Assembly: GCF_900107435.1 (NCBI RefSeq)
Contig: NZ_FNPZ01000002.1
Span: 760,979 to 824,978 of the forward strand
Direction of reading: 5' to 3'
Length of the DNA stretch: 64,000 bases
Origin: Herbiconiux ginsengi
GTDB lineage: Bacteria > Actinomycetota > Actinomycetes > Actinomycetales > Microbacteriaceae
Shown here: one piece after another, positions 60,258 through 64,000 of the stretch
Layout: each line of letters starts with the position of its first letter
Position numbering within the stretch: position 1 is the first letter of the stretch
Made by a program: the position numbers and the translations under genes
Notes under the pieces: model-generated
Seen by the model: the letters and a program-made list of their open reading frames with translations, nothing else
Told to the model about the DNA's origin: nothing
The model's database searches: none

Positions 60258-60315
60258 TCGCCAAATTCTGACGGAATGGCGCCGGTCGTAGCGGCGCGTC
60301 TTGGCGAATCGATGC
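60258..60315. repeat. Diverged palindrome sharing its right arm with 27373-27397
   Basis: TCGCCAA (60258-60264) pairs with TTGGCGA (60301-60307). The right-hand block GCGGCGCGTCTTGGCGAATC plus GATGC (60291-60315) matches the block starting at 27373 with one difference in 25 bases. The left arm has diverged and pairs only partly. Confidence 0.6.
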
Positions 60316-60319
60316 CCGC

Positions 60320-60862
60320 TCAGGGCAGTGGCGCGGTGAGCAGGGCGGCGCGCTCGGTGAGGTAGGGCACCAGGGGCGTGAGGCCCGCAGCCCCGGGCTG
60401 CTTGTTCCAGCGCACCATCACGGTGTCGCCCGCGAGCGAGAGCAGACTCCCGCCGGCGCGAAGGCCGTCGGCGTCGACCGCGACCGGTGTCGTGTCGTAG
60501 TTCACGGTGTCGCCGCGCTCGAAAGCACCTTGGTAGGCGGCGCGGCGGTAGTCGCGACGCTCTTCGGCGCGCGGCGACTGGTTCGTGACGCGACCGGGGT
60601 CGACCGCCCGGGTGACCGCACCGACCTCGTGCAACCCGCCGTGCGTATCCAGCAGCAGCACACCGAGACGCCACACACGCCCTTTCGGCACGAGCGCGGA
60701 CCCCCGGCGGATGCCCAGGATGCTCCGCTTCTGCTCGAACGCCCCGAGCGCCTCGGTTCGCGCGCCCGCCGCGGTGAGGTCGCGCACGAGGTCGTCGAGT
60801 GCCGCTCGAAGCGCGGCAACCGCTGCCTCCGCGTCGCCGACCGTCGCGCCGTCACCATCCAT
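60320..60862 (-). CDS. Conserved hypothetical protein
   Basis: A 180-aa soluble protein. An N-terminal helix (AEAAVAALRAALDDLVRDLTAAGA) leads to a beta-rich part with SALVPKGRVWRLGVLLLDTHGGLHEVGAVTRAVD and DTVMVRWNKQ. The same layout occurs in Microbacteriaceae proteins sometimes labelled 'glutaminase' without support. No catalytic motif is visible. ATG at 60862. Confidence 0.65.
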   Translation of the reverse strand: MDGDGATVGDAEAAVAALRAALDDLVRDLTAAGARTEALGAFEQKRSILGIRRGSALVPKGRVWRLGVLLLDTHGGLHEVGAVTRAVDPGRVTNQSPRAEERRDYRRAAYQGAFERGDTVNYDTTPVAVDADGLRAGGSLLSLAGDTVMVRWNKQPGAAGLTPLVPYLTERAALLTAPLP

Positions 60863-60874
60863 GCTCCGACGCTA

Positions 60875-61201
60875 CTATCCGACGACGGATGCCCGCTGCC
60901 GCGTCCACTGTGGTGCCCTGACAGCCCAAGCGAGCCCGAACACCGCACCCGCGATGAGCCCCACCGCAAGTCCGATGGCCGCACCGACACGCGCTCCCAC
61001 CGACGCCGTCATCGCGATCCAGCCGATCGATCCGGTCAGATCCAGGCAGTCCGGCGCGAGCAGCTGCCCCGGAACGGAGTGCATCCGCGCGAACGACACT
61101 CGCACGATGACACCGACCGTCGGGCCACCGACCACCGCGAGTGTCGCGACACCTGCGAGTGGGGCGTGGAGTGACAACCTACGCCGAGGTCGCGGTGGCA
61201 T
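60875..61201 (-). CDS. Small membrane protein
   Basis: A 108-aa protein with two hydrophobic helices (about 12-35 and 55-92, the latter a Gly/Ala-rich GARVGAAIGLAVGLIAGAVFGLAWAV hairpin). The basic N-terminus (PRPRRR) is cytosolic. It begins 3 bp after the next membrane gene's stop and ends 12 bp before the hypothetical gene at 60862. Resembles its upstream neighbour (same W-A-x-R-A-P-Q ending of the helix), so the two may be paralogues. Function unknown. Confidence 0.6.
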   Translation of the reverse strand: MPPRPRRRLSLHAPLAGVATLAVVGGPTVGVIVRVSFARMHSVPGQLLAPDCLDLTGSIGWIAMTASVGARVGAAIGLAVGLIAGAVFGLAWAVRAPQWTRQRASVVG

Positions 61202-61204
61202 CTT

Positions 61205-61726
61205 TCATCGGGCACTATATGAGCGCTTCTCGACTATATCCCAATAGTCGTGCGGTCGAAGCCCGGCCAACCAGGTGAGGAGAATCACCCCCGCCACTCC
61301 CCACGTCGAAGTCCACAACGGGACGAGGAGCGTTGCCGGATCGGAGCCGACAGTCACCATCACGAGGGTGGCGGCCGTTGCCGTCATGGCGCTCGACCCG
61401 ACGACAATGGCGCCCGACTGCGGCGCGCGCATCGCCCATGCCGCCGCCATGGCCGCGCACGTCACGACGCCCACCACGAATCCGTATCCGATTCCGACCG
61501 CCAGGCCGACCATCGCACCGAAGACGCTGAGACCGACCGATCCGGTTCCACCCGCCCAGGCCGGATCGAGCAGGAGGTCCAGAACCGTGTAGAGGAGCGA
61601 ATACTCGACACCCGCGATTGCGCCGACGACCATTCCGCCTGGGATTGCGAGAAGAGCCAGACGAGCGAGCGGTCGACGACGACGTGCCGCCGACCGCCCA
61701 CCCCTCGGGTCAGACGCCTCCGCCAC
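61205..61726 (-). CDS. Membrane protein
   Basis: A protein of about 173 aa with four hydrophobic segments (a Gly-rich LALLAIPGGMVVGAIAGVEY, a glycine hairpin GAMVGLAVGIGYGFVVGVVTCAAMAAAWAMRAP, then two more). The start is uncertain: GTG at 61726 or 61729, overlapping the end of the secreted-protein gene, or further upstream at 61783. It is followed at 3 bp by a shorter paralogue. Together with the secreted protein the three form a likely operon. Confidence 0.6.
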   Translation of the reverse strand: MAEASDPRGGRSAARRRRPLARLALLAIPGGMVVGAIAGVEYSLLYTVLDLLLDPAWAGGTGSVGLSVFGAMVGLAVGIGYGFVVGVVTCAAMAAAWAMRAPQSGAIVVGSSAMTATAATLVMVTVGSDPATLLVPLWTSTWGVAGVILLTWLAGLRPHDYWDIVEKRSYSAR

Positions 61727-62894
61727 CACTGGAGCCGCTCGCGTGGTCAGCGACCCGCTGCCAGTAGAGCAGCCAGTTGGCACCGGCGATGTGGGAGTTC
61801 TGCACGTTCAAGAACACGCCGAGATCGCGCAGGATTTTCGCGTGCACGTAAAGGTGAATGTAACCGCTCGGGTCGTTGTACCAGGAAAAGGTGATCATCG
61901 ACCCCGCCCCATCGAAATGACCGGCCTGCGCCACGAACTGCATGGCACCCTGGTTCGCCGTCTGCATCAACACGGGCGCCGCGGTGAGCTCGAGGGAGAA
62001 TGGACTCGCGTTCAGCAGCAGTACCTGCCCGTCGAACGGGTATGAACGCGGCGCCCCGTTGATCGGGAAGTAGCAGTTGAAGCACGTGTGCAGCAGTCGG
62101 TCGACCGCGGTGTCCGTCGCCTTCGGATACGTCGCGTGGTAGCCCGGGAGCGTCGCCGAGAAGTCGTACGTGTAGTACCAGGTCGGGTCGATCAGCACCG
62201 GATAGGCCGTGTCGGCCGACAGCTCGACGTGCTGGGTGAGGGTCGATCCGCTCCACGAGTACGACGTCGGCAGGGCCCGACCCCGCGCATCCACCGCCCA
62301 CGCCTCGCCGAGCGAGCCGATGTAGTGGTGGGAGGCATCCGACAGGATCGTGTCGCCGCCCGGCAGCGCGGTCGAGTACGTGCCCGCGGGCACGTCGAAG
62401 GTGTACGAGAAGTCCTCGCCGGCGGTCGCATCGGCCAGAGCCGTGAGCATCCGCACGCCGTTCTGCACGGGCTGCAGATAGGCGGCCGAGGAGGCGCCCG
62501 GATCGGCGAAGGCGGTGATGCCCTGCTCGAGCCTGGCCTGCCCGCGGGCGCCGTCGATCGTGACGGCGACGGGCAGCCCCGCCCCCTCGGTCTCGGCGGG
62601 CGAGAGGAGCAGCGGATGCGCCGGGTCGGTGGGCAGATCGGCCCGGAACGGCGCGACGCCCGTCTCGGCCTCGACCGCCGCCGCCTCGGCGGGAGTGGGC
62701 GGGATGCTCGTCTCGGCGAGGATCCCGGGAGCCAGCCGCCCGATCAGGCCGAGCGGATCGGTGATCGAGGGCGGCGCATCCGGCGGCAGGGTCGACGCCC
62801 CGGCCGGAGTGCTGATGAATGCGCTTGCAGCGGTCGCAACCACGGCCAGTGCTGAGGTGAGAAGCCGCAGCTTGAGTCGATGAGAAATGGGCAT
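61710..62894 (-). CDS. Secreted protein with DPTW-type wall-associated domain
   Basis: A 394-aa exported protein: signal peptide (1-33, AGAST), a disordered acidic/Pro region, and a beta domain with FSYTFDVPAGT, WAVDARGRALPTSY and AYPVLIDPTWYY. The last motif is typical of the start of large actinobacterial secreted or RHS-type proteins. Two Cys (LLHTCFNCYFP) may form a disulfide. The C-terminus ends in Ser/Gly and has no anchor. RBS AAAGG. Here the domain stands alone, with no toxin or repeats after it. Its end overlaps the membrane-protein gene, which suggests a coupled secreted/membrane set. Confidence 0.7.
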   Translation of the reverse strand: MPISHRLKLRLLTSALAVVATAASAFISTPAGASTLPPDAPPSITDPLGLIGRLAPGILAETSIPPTPAEAAAVEAETGVAPFRADLPTDPAHPLLLSPAETEGAGLPVAVTIDGARGQARLEQGITAFADPGASSAAYLQPVQNGVRMLTALADATAGEDFSYTFDVPAGTYSTALPGGDTILSDASHHYIGSLGEAWAVDARGRALPTSYSWSGSTLTQHVELSADTAYPVLIDPTWYYTYDFSATLPGYHATYPKATDTAVDRLLHTCFNCYFPINGAPRSYPFDGQVLLLNASPFSLELTAAPVLMQTANQGAMQFVAQAGHFDGAGSMITFSWYNDPSGYIHLYVHAKILRDLGVFLNVQNSHIAGANWLLYWQRVADHASGSSGGGGV

Positions 62895-62990
62895 CGAAAG
62901 GCCTTTCGTGTGACACCACCCCCGAGGCCCTGCCGACGACGACAGCATATACACATGAAGCGTTTAATGCTCATGCGTGTGGGGCATTTC

Positions 62991-64000
62991 TCAGATTCGT
63001 GTCGCGGCCACCCGCGGGGTCGATCCGGTGGACGGAGCGGATGCGGGGCGCCGCCGCCACAGCCAGCCCACCTGGAACACCACGAGCGCCAGCAGCAACG
63101 CCCCCGCCGCCACCTCGGGCACGAGCTCGCCGCCGCCCAGACCGACGGCGGTGGCGCCGAGCGGCGGAGCCAGAGCGATCCCCGCATACATGGCGGTGGA
63201 GAACCACGAGAGCGCGATGCCCGAGGTCGCCGGATCGATCTCGATCAGCCGGTGCTGCAGCGGCAGCGTCGACGCGTTGGCGGATGCCCCCCACAGCGCG
63301 AACAAGACGGCCGTGCCCACCAGACTGCCGGCCACGACAGGCAGAGCCGCGAGGGCGGCGAGCTGCAGGAGCAGGGCGGCGGCCGTCATGATGCGACTGC
63401 CGAACCGATCGACGAGCCGCCCCGCGAGCACGTTGCCGATCACGCCCGAGACCCCGAACACGAGCAGCAGCAGGGCGAGCAACGATCCGGTGTCACCCGT
63501 GGCCTGGCTCGTGACGGCCGAGCTGAAGATGTAGACCGCGTTGAATCCGCAGAACACGAGCAGGGCGGCGGCGAGGGTCAGCAGGATGCGCGGATCGGCG
63601 AGCGTGGCGAAGCGGCGGCGCACCGAGACGGCGTGGCCGACCGGCACGCCGCGCACGAAGAACACGATGGCGATCGACACGAGAACGGCGAGACCCGCGA
63701 GGGCGAACAGCGGCAGCCGCCAGCCGCCGGCGGTCGCGAGGGCGGTGCCGAGCGGGGCGCCGAAGGCGGAGGCCGCCGTGAACCCCACAGCGACGAAGGC
63801 GATGGCGCGACCCCGCCGCTCGACCGGAGCGAGTGCGGCAGCGGCGGCCGTCGCGGCGGGCACGAGCGCGGCCCCGCCGAACGCGGCGACCAAGCGGCCG
63901 GCCGTGAAGACCTCGAGGCCCGGCGCGGCGGCGGCGATCACGGTTCCGACGGCGACGAGCGCGGTTCCGGTGGCCATCAGGGTCGTGCGCGAGAGTCGCG
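62991..64000 (-). CDS. MFS transporter, truncated by the window end
   Basis: The visible 336 or so residues form the C-terminal ten or eleven membrane segments of an MFS transporter of the AraJ/arabinose-efflux type: TAGRLVAAFGGAALVPAATA, PVERRGRAIAFVAVGFTAASAFGAPLG (motif C-like) and GNVLAGRLVDRFGSR. The reading frame is open to the last base of the window (RLSRTTLMATGT upstream), so the N-terminal segment lies outside. No stop or start break is seen. Confidence 0.85.
   Translation of the reverse strand, partial: RLSRTTLMATGTALVAVGTVIAAAAPGLEVFTAGRLVAAFGGAALVPAATAAAAALAPVERRGRAIAFVAVGFTAASAFGAPLGTALATAGGWRLPLFALAGLAVLVSIAIVFFVRGVPVGHAVSVRRRFATLADPRILLTLAAALLVFCGFNAVYIFSSAVTSQATGDTGSLLALLLLVFGVSGVIGNVLAGRLVDRFGSRIMTAAALLLQLAALAALPVVAGSLVGTAVLFALWGASANASTLPLQHRLIEIDPATSGIALSWFSTAMYAGIALAPPLGATAVGLGGGELVPEVAAGALLLALVVFQVGWLWRRRPASAPSTGSTPRVAATRI

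Overview
The window is very GC-rich bacterial DNA with GTG/TTG starts, dense gene packing and many long non-coding palindromes. The gene content points to an actinobacterium of the family Microbacteriaceae. Markers are a small DUF7882-type protein (59260-59571), a TIGR03086-type mycothiol-linked protein, an AdaA-AlkA/Ogt repair locus and a complete mycofactocin (MFT) locus. The genus cannot be fixed from the sequence; a Herbiconiux/Leifsonia-like organism is my guess. I see no tRNA, rRNA, CRISPR array, insertion sequence or prophage.

Layout. 0-10 kb: housekeeping and stress genes (J-domain/NERD protein, universal stress protein, SDR with its HxlR regulator, luciferase-like oxidoreductase), a three-part DNA-alkylation repair ORF (Ada N-domain + AlkA + Ogt in one frame), and a protealysin-like M4 protease overlapping its emfourin-like inhibitor. 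10-26.3 kb: a run of twelve minus-strand genes: lytic transglycosylase, PASTA Ser/Thr kinase, PstC, PstA, a membrane-anchored PstS, two more binding-protein-like exported proteins, a WxL-like surface protein, a DUF916 (WxL-interacting) protein, a half-length DUF916 paralogue, a sortase-fold protein that has lost its catalytic His and Cys, and PstB. I regard this cell-envelope cluster as the best candidate for an undescribed system. 26.4-35.4 kb: ABC ATPase, DUF2236 oxygenase, geranylgeranyl-reductase-like flavoprotein with tandem repeats, MFS/LysR pair, two-component system. 35.6-50.1 kb: the mycofactocin island. Divergent arms run from a 97-bp regulatory gap: mftR-mftG on plus, and mftA-mftB-mftC, four MFT-type SDRs, a MoxR ATPase, a VWA protein, a fifth SDR, mftD, mftE and mftF on minus. 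mftA (38 aa, ending in the diagnostic C-terminal Val-Tyr) was found by hand. 50-64 kb: XRE regulator/SDR pair, methyltransferase, DHA2 transporter, LssY-C membrane protein, diacylglycerol-kinase-like protein, a degenerate nucleotidyltransferase, small conserved proteins, a secreted protein with two membrane partners, and an MFS gene cut by the window end.

How parts work together. MftA is bound by MftB, modified by radical-SAM MftC, trimmed by MftE, oxidised by MftD and glycosylated by MftF. The SDRs are the expected client dehydrogenases, and MftG re-oxidises the cofactor. A palindrome (TGACAC-CGA-GTGTCA) 35 bp upstream of the fifth SDR recurs in degenerate form in the mftA/mftR gap and is a good MftR operator candidate. 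Two further themes run through the window: palindromic intergenic elements that fall into sequence families shared between distant loci, and low-complexity or repeat-bearing insertions inside otherwise conserved enzyme domains.
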